DNA of 64,000 nucleotides from ZC4RG20 sp036381515 (GCA_036381515.1 DASVCR010000072.1:62001-126000), one strand, 5' to 3'; numbered from the stretch's first letter, positions 49,970-59,280 are shown. The notes: generated by a model not told the origin, from the sequence alone. Program-made: numbers and translations.

Positions 49970-51712
49970 TCAGTCCGGCAGCTTGAAGACGTAGAGCTGA
50001 TTGCCGCTGCCCGGCCGGATCTCGGGCGCGAGCCGCGCGAGGCCGAACGCGAGGCCCGATCCGCCTGTGCTGACGGCGACGTACTGCTTGCCGTCGACCG
50101 CGTACGTGATCGGATAGCCGTTGACCGGCGCGCCGAGATTGACCTCCCATAGGATCTCGCCGGTCCGCTGATCGTACGCGCGGAAACGCCCGGCGACGTC
50201 GCCGCCGAACAGGAGCCCGCCCGCCGTCGACATCAGCGACAGCGTGCCGGCGCGCTGCTCGTGCTTCCACGCCGTCTCGCCCGTCGACACGGAGATCGCC
50301 TCGATCGTGCCGACGTTCTCCGCGCCCGGCGTGATCTCGATGCGGTTGCTGATCGCGTACAGCGACTCGATGCTCTGCTCGTCCGATTGCGATACGGAGC
50401 GCATGCACGTGTTCTGCAGCGGAAAGTACATGAGGCCCGTGAGCGGGCTGTACGTGCCGGAAGGATAGTTCTTGCCGCCGTTCGTGCTCGGGCAGATCAG
50501 CTTCTCCTGGCCGGGCGCCGTGAAGATCGTCTCGGGGTTCACGGTCGCCGCGCCCGACTCGACGTTGATGTCCTGGATCACGTTCTGCTCGATCGTCTCG
50601 CGGGCCCACAGGAACTCGCCGGTCTCGCGGTCGAGCGTGTAGACGAGGCCGGGCTTGCCCGGGATGCCGGTGATGACCTTACGCCGCTCGCCGGGGCGCA
50701 CGCGCGGGCTGATCCAGCGGACCGATTCCGGGTCCGGCGCGACCTCGGTCTCGATCAGCAGCCGCTCGAACGGATGATCGAGGTCCCAGTGGTCGACGAC
50801 GTGCTGGAAGTGCCAGACGATCTCGCCGGTGTCGGCGTCGAGCGCGAGCGTCGAGTTGTGATAGAGGTGCTGCTCGCCGACGCCGCCGAGCATGAACTTC
50901 GGCGCGGGCGCGGTGACCGACGTGCCGACGTAGATGCGGTTCAGCTCGGGATCGAAGCTCGGCACCATCCACATGCCGACGTGCACGCGCTCTTCGTACG
51001 GCACGTCGCCCCAGGTCTCGTCGCCGGGCTCGCCCGGCTTCGGGATCGTGCGCGTGCGCCACAGCTCCTTGCCGGTCTTCGCGTCGAACGCGGTGATCAC
51101 GCACGCCTCGGGTCCGCCCTCGGGCTCGCAGCTGCGGCCGGAGATGACCTTGCCGTTCACGACGATCGGGCCCGAGCTGTTCTTCGCGCCCATGCGATAG
51201 TCGAGGATCAGGCTCTCCCAGGCGAGCTGCCCGGTCCGCGCGTCGATCGCATACGCGTAGCCGTCGGCGCCGTTGTCGAGGATCAGGCTGCCGTAGATCG
51301 CGATGTTGCGGTTCGTGCCGGGCGCCGGGAAATAGTCGCCGACGTCGTCGGGCACCCGCCGGCGATACTCCCAGATCAGATCGCCGGTCGCGGCGTCGAT
51401 CGCCTGCGTGATGTCGAACGGGTTCGGGAAGTACATCACGCCGTCGTACACGAGCGGCGTGCCCTCCTGGTCGCCGTCCGCGAGCCTGCGCGACCACGCG
51501 AGCTGCAGCTCATGCACGTTGTCGCGGTTCACCTGCTCGAGCGGGCTGTAGCCCCAGTTGTCGAGCGTGCGCCGCCACATCAGCCAGTCGGCGGGATCCG
51601 GGTTCTTGAGCATCTCGTCCGTGACCGGCACGAAGTCGTCGGTCGTCTGTGCGAAGACGGCGCAAGGCGCGGCGGCGGCGATCAGCCAGGCGGCGAAGCA
51701 GGGACGGGTCAT
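49970..51712 (-). CDS. PQQ-dependent alcohol dehydrogenase, no cytochrome domain
   Basis: A 580-residue periplasmic quinoprotein. The start at 51712 (MTRPCFAAWLIAAAAPCAVFA) is chosen because GGAGAG lies 5 bases upstream. Propeller tryptophan-docking motifs include DAATGDLIWE, DARTGQLAWE, DADTGEIVW and DQRTGEILWE. The active-site block DHWDLD has catalytic Asp310 and a second Asp312, the latter being the residue that coordinates lanthanides in XoxF/PedH-type enzymes. Typical GGKNYPSGTYSPLTGLMYFP is present. It oxidises an alcohol; the electron acceptor is probably a separate cytochrome. An AraC regulator gene lies just upstream on the same strand. Confidence 0.88.
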   Translation of the reverse strand: MTRPCFAAWLIAAAAPCAVFAQTTDDFVPVTDEMLKNPDPADWLMWRRTLDNWGYSPLEQVNRDNVHELQLAWSRRLADGDQEGTPLVYDGVMYFPNPFDITQAIDAATGDLIWEYRRRVPDDVGDYFPAPGTNRNIAIYGSLILDNGADGYAYAIDARTGQLAWESLILDYRMGAKNSSGPIVVNGKVISGRSCEPEGGPEACVITAFDAKTGKELWRTRTIPKPGEPGDETWGDVPYEERVHVGMWMVPSFDPELNRIYVGTSVTAPAPKFMLGGVGEQHLYHNSTLALDADTGEIVWHFQHVVDHWDLDHPFERLLIETEVAPDPESVRWISPRVRPGERRKVITGIPGKPGLVYTLDRETGEFLWARETIEQNVIQDINVESGAATVNPETIFTAPGQEKLICPSTNGGKNYPSGTYSPLTGLMYFPLQNTCMRSVSQSDEQSIESLYAISNRIEITPGAENVGTIEAISVSTGETAWKHEQRAGTLSLMSTAGGLLFGGDVAGRFRAYDQRTGEILWEVNLGAPVNGYPITYAVDGKQYVAVSTGGSGLAFGLARLAPEIRPGSGNQLYVFKLPD

Positions 51713-51788
51713 CGTTCTCTCCATGGCAAGGACGCGCGGCCGCACGCGGCGCGCGCAGGCATCGTTCTATCGTGACGAGCGGCCGATT

Positions 51789-52874
51789 CTAGTCCGGCCC
51801 TCGTGCGCGGCGGAGCCTCCGGTACTCCCGCGGGCTCACGCCGAAGCGCTTCTTGAAGACGCGCGAGAAGTGCGCGCGGTTCACGAAACGCCACTCGCGC
51901 GCGATCTCGGTCACGCTGCGGGTCGCCCATTCCGGGCTCGCGAGCTGATGGGCGCATTCCTCGAGCCGGCGCCGCTGGATATAGACCGACACCGGCTCGT
52001 ATTCCTTCTCGAACAGCATGCTGACGTAGCGCGTCGACACGCCGAAATAGTCGGCGACGAAGGCCGCGCTCAGGTTCGGGTCGCGCAGCCGCGCCTCGAT
52101 GAAGCGCTTGATGTGCGCGCGGCGCTCGCTGACCGAGGCCGACTCGCAGAACCGCTTGCCGTACTGCAGCGAGTACGCGGTCGCGATTACGTCGAGCATC
52201 GTTTTCGCGATCGTCGGCCCGTGCTCCTGCGCGAAGCCTCGCTCGACCTGCCGCCAGACGTCCTCGAGCATGCTGCGGACGACCGGGCCGAAGTCGCGGC
52301 TCCCGGATGCCTTGAGCCCGCAGACGTTCTCGGGATTCGGCAGCCGCGCGCGCAGCTCGTCCGGCGACAGCACGAGATGCAGGGACGTGTTCGGCTCGTC
52401 GAACTCGATGCGTCCCGTCGCGATGCCGTCGAACAGGACGAAATCCCCCGGCTCGAGCTCGTCGTCGCGGCCGTAGTGCGAGAAGCGCACGCGGCCTTCG
52501 ACCGGCATCATCAGGAAGAAGCGCTGCTCTGCGAGGCCCGCGACGTGCTGCTCCATCACGTCGATTCGTGCCGGCATCGAGACCGTCCGGCGGATCGACA
52601 ACGGGCCGATCGAGTCGATGCGAAATTGCGCATCGAAACGCAGCGTCTCGCTGGGCGTGATCTCGAGCGGCGTGACGAATTTCGCCAGCAGCTCTTTCCA
52701 GTATGCGGCCTTCGCGACGTGCGGAGCGTCCTTTGTCGAATATGTCTTGAGAATCGCCGGAAGCTCAGCAATACCCCGGCCCGATTCTAGCCGAAAACGC
52801 GCCGGCCGGAAGGGGCGGCAGCGAACGGGGCAGGCTGCCCGAGCCTGCCGGCCCGCCGGTGCCGCCCGTCGCAC
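51789..52874 (-). CDS. AraC-family transcriptional regulator
   Basis: Up to 361 residues. The N-terminal sensor resembles the AraC-binding-like cupin (TYSTKDAPHVAKAAYWKELLAKF, then QRFFLMMPVEGRVRFSHYGRDDELEPGDFVLFD). The C-terminal AraC/XylS double HTH includes LSAAFVADYFGVSTRYVSMLFEKE and SVTEIAREWRFVNRAHFSRVFKKRFGVSPREYRRLR. The ATG at 52874 gives about 35 Arg/Ala/Pro-rich residues before the conserved part and no clear ribosome-binding site, so the true start is uncertain. It lies 76 bp upstream of the PQQ alcohol dehydrogenase gene and may activate it. Confidence 0.88.
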   Translation of the reverse strand: MRRAAPAGRQARAACPVRCRPFRPARFRLESGRGIAELPAILKTYSTKDAPHVAKAAYWKELLAKFVTPLEITPSETLRFDAQFRIDSIGPLSIRRTVSMPARIDVMEQHVAGLAEQRFFLMMPVEGRVRFSHYGRDDELEPGDFVLFDGIATGRIEFDEPNTSLHLVLSPDELRARLPNPENVCGLKASGSRDFGPVVRSMLEDVWRQVERGFAQEHGPTIAKTMLDVIATAYSLQYGKRFCESASVSERRAHIKRFIEARLRDPNLSAAFVADYFGVSTRYVSMLFEKEYEPVSVYIQRRRLEECAHQLASPEWATRSVTEIAREWRFVNRAHFSRVFKKRFGVSPREYRRLRRARGPD

Positions 52875-53078
52875 TCAGTCGTTCAGCACGAACGTGATCT
52901 TCATGTTCACGCGCCACTCGGTAATCTTGTTGTTGTCGACTTTCACGTGCTGCTCGTTCACCCAGATGCCCTGGATGTTCTCGACGGTCTTCGCTGCGCG
53001 CTCGAGGCCTTTGCGGATCGCATCCTCGAAGCTCTGCGGGGAAGCGGACGAAAGCTCGATGACCTTCGCGATGGCCAT
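52875..53078 (-). CDS. dodecin family flavin-binding protein
   Basis: A 67-residue dodecin with the typical beta-alpha-beta-beta layout: AIAKVIELSSASPQSFEDAI, RAAKTVENIQGIWVNEQHVKV and ITEWRVNMKITFVLND. Trp38 (GIWV) and the Gln region match the flavin-sandwiching residues of bacterial dodecins, which form dodecamers that store riboflavin or FMN. It sits between the MATE transporter and AraC genes on the same strand. Confidence 0.93.
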   Translation of the reverse strand: MAIAKVIELSSASPQSFEDAIRKGLERAAKTVENIQGIWVNEQHVKVDNNKITEWRVNMKITFVLND

Positions 53079-53158
53079 GGCGGACTCCTCTGTCGGATCG
53101 CTCAACGCTAGCGACCGGAGCAAGTCTTGTGCCAACGCGTCCGGCCGACGCGGCGCGG

Positions 53159-54595
53159 TCAGACGATCTTCTGCTTCCAGCGGCCGAGGCGGAACAGCGC
53201 GACGCTCGCGACGGCCATCAGGGATTCGGCGATCGCGATCGCCCAGAAGACGCCGTGCGGTCCCATGTCGGCCGTATGCGCGAGCGCATACGCGAGCGGA
53301 AGCTGCAGCAGCCAGAAGAACACGAAGTTCACCCACGTCGGCGTGTCCGTGTCGCCGGCGCCGTTGAACGCCTGGACGACGATCATGCCGAGCGCATAGA
53401 AGCCGTAGCCGTAGCTCACGATGCGCAGGCATGCGGCGCCGTAGTCGAGGACCTCCGCGTCGTCCGTGAAGAAGCCGACGATCGGCCGCGCGAGCGCGAC
53501 GAACACGATCGCGATGCCGACGAGGAACAGCAGATTGCAGCGCGCCGCCCACCAGACGGAGCGTTCCGCGCGGTCGGGCCGCGCCGCGCCCAGGTTCTGG
53601 CCCACGAGCGTCGCCGTCGCGTTCGACAGACCCCAGCTAGGCATCAGCGTGAAGAGCACGATGCGAAGCGCAACCGTGTAGCCTGCAACCGCGGTGCTGC
53701 CGTAGTCCGCGACGATCCGCATCAGCACGATGTAGCTCGACGTTGCGATGATCATCTGGAAGACGCCGCCCGCGGACACGCGCAGGAGCCTGAGCATCAC
53801 GCGCGGCACGACCGCGAGGTGCCGGATGCGGAGCGGGAAGCGGCCGTGGCCGGCCGCGAGGAGGTAGAAGCCGTACGCGGCGCCGATTCCGCGGCCAATG
53901 TTCGTCGCGATCGCGGCGCCGGTCACGCCGAGCTCGGGGAACGGGCCGAGCCCGTAGATCAGGCACGGGTCGAGGACGATGTTGATCGCGTTCGCGACGA
54001 CGAGGACGCGTAGCGCGATCGCGGCATTGCCGGCGCCGCGGAAGATTGCGGTCACGAGAAAGATCAGCAGGATCGTCGCCGAGCCGCCGAGCATCCACGC
54101 CATGTAGCCGGCGCCGTCGATGACGACGTCCGAGGCCGCGCCCATCATCGCGAGCAGCTCCGGCGCGTACGCGATGCCGAGACCGCCGACGACGGCGCTC
54201 GTCGCGAGGCCGAGCCAGACCGTCTGGCCCGCCGTCGTCGCGGCGGCGTCGGGGTCGCGCTCGCCGATGCGGCGTGCGACGAGCGCCGTCACGCCGAGGC
54301 TCAGGCCCACGGCGAACGCGTAGAGGAGCGTGAGCACGGCCTCGGTCAGGCCCACCGCGGCGACCGCGGCCGCGCCGAGCTGCGCGACGAAGAAGATGTC
54401 GACGATCGCGAAGATCGATTCCATCGCCATCTCGAGCATCATCGGGATCGCGAGCAGCACGACGGCGCGGCCGACGTGGCCCTGCGTGTAGTCGCGCTCG
54501 GTGCCCGCGAGCGACGCGCGCAGCAGCGACCAGCCGTTCCGCCAACGGCCCGCAGCGGGACGCGGAGAGGGTTCTATGGGAAGCTCTCTGCTCAT
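53159..54595 (-). CDS. MATE family efflux transporter
   Basis: A 478-residue inner-membrane protein from ATG 54595 (MSRELPIEPS). Twelve hydrophobic helices are arranged in two related halves, with the family pattern VLLAIPMMLEMAMESIFAIVDIFFVAQLG in the first half and VSAGGVFQMIIATSSYIVLMRIVADYG in the second. MATE pumps export cationic drugs or metabolites using H+ or Na+. The longer frame start adds 15 residues without ribosome-binding support. The dodecin gene follows 80 bp downstream. Confidence 0.92.
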   Translation of the reverse strand: MSRELPIEPSPRPAAGRWRNGWSLLRASLAGTERDYTQGHVGRAVVLLAIPMMLEMAMESIFAIVDIFFVAQLGAAAVAAVGLTEAVLTLLYAFAVGLSLGVTALVARRIGERDPDAAATTAGQTVWLGLATSAVVGGLGIAYAPELLAMMGAASDVVIDGAGYMAWMLGGSATILLIFLVTAIFRGAGNAAIALRVLVVANAINIVLDPCLIYGLGPFPELGVTGAAIATNIGRGIGAAYGFYLLAAGHGRFPLRIRHLAVVPRVMLRLLRVSAGGVFQMIIATSSYIVLMRIVADYGSTAVAGYTVALRIVLFTLMPSWGLSNATATLVGQNLGAARPDRAERSVWWAARCNLLFLVGIAIVFVALARPIVGFFTDDAEVLDYGAACLRIVSYGYGFYALGMIVVQAFNGAGDTDTPTWVNFVFFWLLQLPLAYALAHTADMGPHGVFWAIAIAESLMAVASVALFRLGRWKQKIV

Positions 54596-54828
54596 TCGAT
54601 CTCGGGCCGAGTACAGTATCATCGCCGAAGGGCACGTCACCGATGCCGTCTGCCGCGGTATGCGTGCGGACGTGCGTTTCGCGGAACGGCCGCAGGCGTC
54701 GACGTCGGTGGCGCCTTCGCAAAGGGCGGGAGTCTAGTCGAAAACCGGGCGGTCGACATCGGCCGCTCGAGTGCCGTCTGGCCCGAACGCTGCATCATTC
54801 GGCGGGGAGCCTGCACGAGGAGGGGACG

Positions 54829-55692
54829 ATGCGACGGGACGGCTTGCGACGCGCCGCGAGAGAAATAGCGGCCGTTCTGGTCTTCGTCGTGTCGCTCGAG
54901 CCCGCATTCGCGCAGGAACCGGGCGACGACGAGCCGTTCCATTGGGGCTACGCCCTCGCGTTCGGCACCGGCGCGTATCGCCTGACGGATGGCACCGAGG
55001 CGCGGACGCTGCGCATTTCTCCATCGATCCGACTCCGCGATGCGGCCGTGCGGCGCGGGCCGAACTTCGGCGTTCGCGTCGTATTGCCGTTCGCCGTCGG
55101 CATACAGAACCTCGACGACGTCGACTTGCCGCCGGAGCGGCCGAGCGACGAGATCGAGTATGCGGCCGTCATGCCCGGGGTCGAGTTCGAGTTCCCGGGC
55201 GAGCGCGTCACGCTGCGGGTACGCGGCCAGGCAGGGTGGGGCACGGAGCTCGAGAGCGTCGAGGCGTCGGCGCGCTTTTACGCGGTCGGCATCAGGAGCC
55301 GATTCGCGTGGCCCGACGCGCCCGGGCAGCCCGCGCTGATCAACGGGCTGCTGTGGGCGGGCGTCGTCCCCGAGGAGGACCGGCGTCAATCGCTGCTGCG
55401 GCTGTCACAGGGCATCGAGTTCGATGTCGCCGTGCCGCGCTGGAAGTTCAAGGGCAGGACGATGCACCTCAGCCCGCACGTGCTGGCCGACTGGTACTAC
55501 CGGCCGCCGTCCGAGCTCGCGCTCGGTGACGAGCATTTCGACCATGTCGCGACGGAGTGGCAGATCGGCCTCGCGGCGAGACGAGAGGGCCGCTTCAAGA
55601 TCCTGTGGTTCAGGTTCGAGGGCGTCGGGGTCGGATATCGGTTCTCGCAGCAGAGCGAGGGCATTCGCTTCTTCCTGAACTCCATCTTTTGA
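54829..55692 (+). CDS. probable outer-membrane beta-barrel-like exported protein
   Basis: A 287-residue protein from ATG 54829, preceded by GAGGAGGGG. A signal peptide ends at about residue 28 (SLEPAFAQ). The mature part has alternating short amphipathic strands such as FHWGYALAFGTGAYRL, RTLRISPSIRLRD, GVRVVLPFAVGIQNL and a C-terminal FEGVGVGYRFSQQSEGIRFFLNSIF ending in Phe, as in outer-membrane barrels. No family name is assigned. It is divergent from the MATE gene across 233 bp and converges with a small membrane protein gene. Confidence 0.65.
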   Translation: MRRDGLRRAAREIAAVLVFVVSLEPAFAQEPGDDEPFHWGYALAFGTGAYRLTDGTEARTLRISPSIRLRDAAVRRGPNFGVRVVLPFAVGIQNLDDVDLPPERPSDEIEYAAVMPGVEFEFPGERVTLRVRGQAGWGTELESVEASARFYAVGIRSRFAWPDAPGQPALINGLLWAGVVPEEDRRQSLLRLSQGIEFDVAVPRWKFKGRTMHLSPHVLADWYYRPPSELALGDEHFDHVATEWQIGLAARREGRFKILWFRFEGVGVGYRFSQQSEGIRFFLNSIF

Positions 55693-55789
55693 ACGGTCAC
55701 GCGGTGGGGGAACGGTCGTTGGCTTCGGACGCGGCGTTGGGCTCCGTCCAATAGCGCCCTCTGTCGACGTGTCAGGTCCGCAAAGCGGG

Positions 55790-56284
55790 TCAACGGGAAT
55801 GGCGTGCGTGCCACCACGTCGAGATGCGGGCGAACGGTCCGCGAAGGAGCAGGTACGGTATGAACGCGAGCAGCAGCGCAACGATGACGGCCTCGCCGGG
55901 AAAGAACGTGTCGAGAACCGTCAGCTGATAGACGGCGTCCATGATGAGACCCAGGAGAATGATCCTGGAAGTGGCGATGAGACCTTCGCGCAAGCGCGGC
56001 CCGCGCTCCTGCCGAGAGGCGATCAGTGTCCAAAGATAGGGCGAACGGCCGGTCCTGGCGTCCTCCATGCCGTCGCGCATCGCGACCAACGCGGCCATCG
56101 TGGGCTGGAGGATCAGACGGAAAGTCATCGGTCCCCCGGGACGCTCGCTCAGGTCTCGCCAGATCCGTTGCTCGACGTCCGACGAGAAGCCGTACCATAG
56201 CGAGCCCGCAACGATGCCGGCGACGATGAGCGCTACCGCCGTTTTCGCGAGCAGGACCTGGTTTCTGGAAGGGGTGTGTGCCAC
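55790..56284 (-). CDS. small integral membrane protein of unknown function
   Basis: A 164-residue protein with three predicted helices: KTAVALIVAGIVAGSLWYGF near the N-terminus, and SRIILLGLIMDAVYQLTVL and AVIVALLLAFIPYLLLRGPF near the C-terminus, separated by a charged loop of about 60 residues (RPGGPMTFRLILQPTMAALVAMRDG). No family recognised with certainty. It starts a leftward-oriented stretch of envelope genes of lower apparent GC bias. Confidence 0.65.
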   Translation of the reverse strand: MAHTPSRNQVLLAKTAVALIVAGIVAGSLWYGFSSDVEQRIWRDLSERPGGPMTFRLILQPTMAALVAMRDGMEDARTGRSPYLWTLIASRQERGPRLREGLIATSRIILLGLIMDAVYQLTVLDTFFPGEAVIVALLLAFIPYLLLRGPFARISTWWHARHSR

Positions 56285-56375
56285 GACGTTGCGATCGGTG
56301 TCGAGACGAGCCGCGATCCTAAGCTCTTGTCGATACTGGCGACTATGAGACTCTGGTCCAACTTCACCGGCTCGG

Positions 56376-57113
56376 TCAGAGGGGCATCAGGATCACCGTA
56401 TAGGCGGCGCTGCCGAGCGCGAAGGCGACGAAGCGGCCATCCTTCTCCGTGGGCAACTCCATGATGGCGCTGTTGATGATCACTGCGCCGGAGACGAAAG
56501 CGACGCCGGCAGCGGTCACGGTCAACGGCAGCGCAACGAGGACGCCGAGCAACCACCCGGCGAGCGCGGCGGCCGCGAGAACGAGCCGGCCCTTGTCTGC
56601 GTAAGCGGCGCCGTGCTCTCGCCGAAATACGTGATCTGCGGCGACGAGATGAAAAGCGATGGCTACCGCGTAGGCGAGGGTGGAGGCCGCTGTCCCGCCG
56701 AGACTGTGCGACAAAAGGTAAGCGGCAATCGCCACGTAGCAACCCCACCCAGCCATGTCGAGTCGGAAGGCGGCCTCGCCGCCGTCCGCGCTCTTCGCCC
56801 GCACACGCTTGCGAAGGTGCAAGAGCCCATAGAAGGCCAGGAACCCGATAAGGGCGACGACATAAATCACCATTCCCTCGTAGCGAAGCGTGCGCGAGGC
56901 CGAGGAGGCGACCGCTTCCCGCGCCTCGGCAAGCTCCGGCATCAGGTGCACGAAGACGTACGCCGTCGAGACTCCCGCTCCTAAGGACGCGATGCTGCGC
57001 GGATCGTGAATGACCGCTTGCAACGGCCGAATCCTGTCGCCGAAGAGAAAGGCTGCGCAGAAGAGCAGTGCGCCGAGGCCGCTCGTCAAGAAGATGCTTG
57101 TGCTCTGAATCAC
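56376..57113 (-). CDS. polytopic membrane protein, possibly ZIP-like
   Basis: A 245-residue protein with eight predicted helices. Histidines occur within or near helices (FVHLMPELAEARE, LLSHSLGG, AFHLVAADHVFRREHG). The helix count and an HxxPE-like motif recall ZIP metal transporters, but the ZIP HNxxD and HExxH signatures are not present, so the resemblance is weak. The C-terminal VSGAVIINSAIMELPTEKDGRFVAFALGSAAYTVILM fits a membrane family common in metal- or stress-related contexts. Function unknown. Confidence 0.6.
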   Translation of the reverse strand: MIQSTSIFLTSGLGALLFCAAFLFGDRIRPLQAVIHDPRSIASLGAGVSTAYVFVHLMPELAEAREAVASSASRTLRYEGMVIYVVALIGFLAFYGLLHLRKRVRAKSADGGEAAFRLDMAGWGCYVAIAAYLLSHSLGGTAASTLAYAVAIAFHLVAADHVFRREHGAAYADKGRLVLAAAALAGWLLGVLVALPLTVTAAGVAFVSGAVIINSAIMELPTEKDGRFVAFALGSAAYTVILMPL

Positions 57114-57245
57114 GTGCCGTCACGCCTCCTCGAGGCGGGCTTGCCGCACCTCGCTGCGGAATCAGTCGAGGCGCCGTCGAGTCGACGATTTCAGCAGCCT
57201 CCTCGGTCGAGCTTCGATTCGACCTTCGGCTCGAGAGGCGCGGGA

Positions 57246-58259
57246 TCATCGCGCACCGGTCATCCGCGTCGGCGGAAAGACCGTGTTCCAGTCGCTTTCG
57301 ACGCTGACGACCGTCCAGCCCTGTTCAGCCGCCGCGTCGAGCGCCTCGTCGAGGGTGCCGATCGGCGACTCGCGATCGTAGGCCACCTCGCGTTCGCCGT
57401 CGGTATGGTGGACGAGCAGAGCGAATCCCGGCCCTTCGCCGGCGGTCGCCCACTCGAGCATCTCCTGGTCGCCGTCGGAGTTGCCGACGGCCATGAGCGG
57501 GCGGCGGCCGATCGACTGCTCGATGCCGACCGGCTTGCCCGGACCATCGTCGACGAAGTCGACGTCCGGCTCCTTGAGCAGCACCGGCGTGCCGTTCCGC
57601 GTGTCCAGCTTGAGCTTCGCCCGGCTGCCGACGACTTGCTCGGGGGGAATGCCGTAGATCTGCTCGGTCCACGGGCGCATGAACTCGACGCCGCCGCCGG
57701 AGACGATGTACGTCTTGAAGCCGTTCGCGCGCAAATACTCGAGGAGCTCGAGCATCGGTTGATAGACCATCTGGGTGTAAGGCCTGCCCGTCCGCGGATG
57801 CCGGGCCGTGGCGATCCAGTCGGTGACGATCTGCTCGAACTCGTCCGTCGTCATCCCGGCGTGCGTCGCCGCGAGAATCTCGACGGTCGCCTGCTCTCCG
57901 CCGGCCAGCGCGGCCCCGGGGTCGCCGGCCAGGATCGACGTGAACGGCTCCTGCCGGCTCCACTCCGGGTGCTCCGGCGCAAGCGCCTTGACGCGATCGA
58001 GGGTGAACGCGAGCTGCACGTAGATCGGCTGCTCCGACCACAACGTCCCGTCGTTGTCGAAGGTTGCGATGCGCTCGTCGACGGGAACGAAGTCCTCGGA
58101 GCCTTCGGTCGTCACGCGCGCGACGAAGTCGATAATCGCCTCCTTCGTGGGGCCTTCGTTCCAGGAGGGGAGGGCGTCGTCCTGCGCAATGCTCGTCACT
58201 GCGAGCATCGGGTAGGCGCACGTCAGCACGACGAGCTGCTTCGAAGTCCTCATTCTCAT
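57246..58259 (-). CDS. periplasmic HAD-superfamily phosphatase
   Basis: A 337-residue protein from ATG 58259 with signal peptide MRMRTSKQLVVLTCAYPMLAVTSIAQ. HAD motif I is FDNDGTLW (nucleophile Asp and general acid two residues on), motif II the Ser in YIVSGGG, motif III a Lys around SRAKLKL and motif IV GNSDGDQEML. The layout resembles phosphoserine-phosphatase-like HADs, but export to the periplasm is unusual for those. Related genes occur next to OprO/P-type porin and DUF4136/DUF202 genes, as here. The substrate is probably an organic phosphate. A small exported protein gene precedes it on the same strand. Confidence 0.83.
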   Translation of the reverse strand: MRMRTSKQLVVLTCAYPMLAVTSIAQDDALPSWNEGPTKEAIIDFVARVTTEGSEDFVPVDERIATFDNDGTLWSEQPIYVQLAFTLDRVKALAPEHPEWSRQEPFTSILAGDPGAALAGGEQATVEILAATHAGMTTDEFEQIVTDWIATARHPRTGRPYTQMVYQPMLELLEYLRANGFKTYIVSGGGVEFMRPWTEQIYGIPPEQVVGSRAKLKLDTRNGTPVLLKEPDVDFVDDGPGKPVGIEQSIGRRPLMAVGNSDGDQEMLEWATAGEGPGFALLVHHTDGEREVAYDRESPIGTLDEALDAAAEQGWTVVSVESDWNTVFPPTRMTGAR

Positions 58260-58290
58260 CGAATGACCGCCTCGATCGGACGCCCTGTCA

Positions 58291-58707
58291 TCAAGCTGGT
58301 TCGACGCCCGCGTCCGTGCATGCTCCAAAGACGTTCACCGACAACCCGTCTCGCACTACGGAAACGGTGAGGAGCCCGCTCGCTTCGTCGATGACGAAAC
58401 TGAACGCGCGGCCCGCCTCGAGTCCCTGCAAATAGATCAGCCCGTCCTCTCTCCTGAAGCTTGCGATCGAAGTCGAGCGCCGTTCGGCGCTTGCCCGCGT
58501 CGTCGAAATCGTCATTTGCTCCGTATCGACGACGACGAACGGCGGCACGTCCGCTTCCCAAGGCTCCGGGGCATAGCACTCGCCGGTCTCGACGCACAGC
58601 TTGACGCGGGAAACGGAGCACAACAGCGCGTCCGCCGCGGAAACGTCATCGCCCGAAGCGCATACGGGGATGGCCATCGCGAACCACATCAATCCAAATC
58701 TATTCAT
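58291..58707 (-). CDS. small exported protein of unknown function
   Basis: A 138-residue protein with a short signal (MNRFGLMWFAMAIPVCASG). The mature part is beta-rich with two Cys early (LLCSVSRVKLCVETGEC), which may form disulfides, and FVVVDTEQMTISTT, LIYLQGLEAGRAFSFVIDEASGLLTVSVVRDG in pieces. I do not recognise a family. It lies 31 bp upstream of the periplasmic phosphatase gene and is probably in its operon. Confidence 0.65.
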   Translation of the reverse strand: MNRFGLMWFAMAIPVCASGDDVSAADALLCSVSRVKLCVETGECYAPEPWEADVPPFVVVDTEQMTISTTRASAERRSTSIASFRREDGLIYLQGLEAGRAFSFVIDEASGLLTVSVVRDGLSVNVFGACTDAGVEPA

Positions 58708-58734
58708 GAGGGATCTCCGCTGGCGCGTAGTGCC

Positions 58735-59280
58735 TCAATATTTGACCAGGTACTTCTTGGCCTCGAGGCAGACGCTGAATGCCTTCTTGAAGTTCTCTAC
58801 CTGCTCCGCAGTCGATGTTTCGCGGCTTTCGGCCTGCCTGGTGGTTTCCGCGGCGGCCTGCTCGCGCGCATGCTTGCCGGCGCGCCGACTGGCGATGGCG
58901 CCGAGCCCGGCGCCCCATGCCGCCCCTTCCGCGGCGTCGTCATTCGCGATCTCGCCGATCAAGGCGCCTGCCGCCGCGCCGCCCACGAAGCCGCCAGCGC
59001 CCGCGCCGCGGCCTACCTCTTGCGCGGCTTCGAGCTCCGCCTGGGACTGCTGCGCGTTGGCATGCTGCTGCTTGGCGAGGTCGAACGGATCGCTGCCGGT
59101 GTTGCTCACTGCCCACTCGTAGCAAGCCGCCTCGTCGGTGGACTGCTGTCGGCCGTCCTGACCCTCGGTCGGAAAGACATAGACATCGATGGTCGACGCC
59201 AGCGACTGGTCCTGAGCGACGGCTTGGATCGGAATCGACGTCGCCAGCGCGAGTATTCCTGCCACTATGCTGCTCTTCAT
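58735..59280 (-). CDS. exported glycine-zipper protein (YMGG-like)
   Basis: A 181-residue protein from ATG 59280 with signal peptide MKSSIVAGILALATSIPIQAVAQ. After a Gln/Ala-rich helix (LAKQQHANAQQSQAELEAAQEVG) comes a glycine-zipper segment GAGAGGFVGGAAAGALIGEIANDDAAEGAAWGAGLGAI in pieces, then a charged coiled-coil region and a C-terminal FKKAFSVCLEAKKYLV. Glycine-zipper proteins insert in or associate with the outer membrane. It lies 28 bp upstream of the small exported protein and phosphatase genes. Confidence 0.75.
   Translation of the reverse strand: MKSSIVAGILALATSIPIQAVAQDQSLASTIDVYVFPTEGQDGRQQSTDEAACYEWAVSNTGSDPFDLAKQQHANAQQSQAELEAAQEVGRGAGAGGFVGGAAAGALIGEIANDDAAEGAAWGAGLGAIASRRAGKHAREQAAAETTRQAESRETSTAEQVENFKKAFSVCLEAKKYLVKY

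Noticed and set aside
57006..58370. Rightward frame opposite the periplasmic phosphatase
   Set aside because: The opposite strand has clear HAD motifs and a signal peptide; this frame is basic low-complexity sequence.
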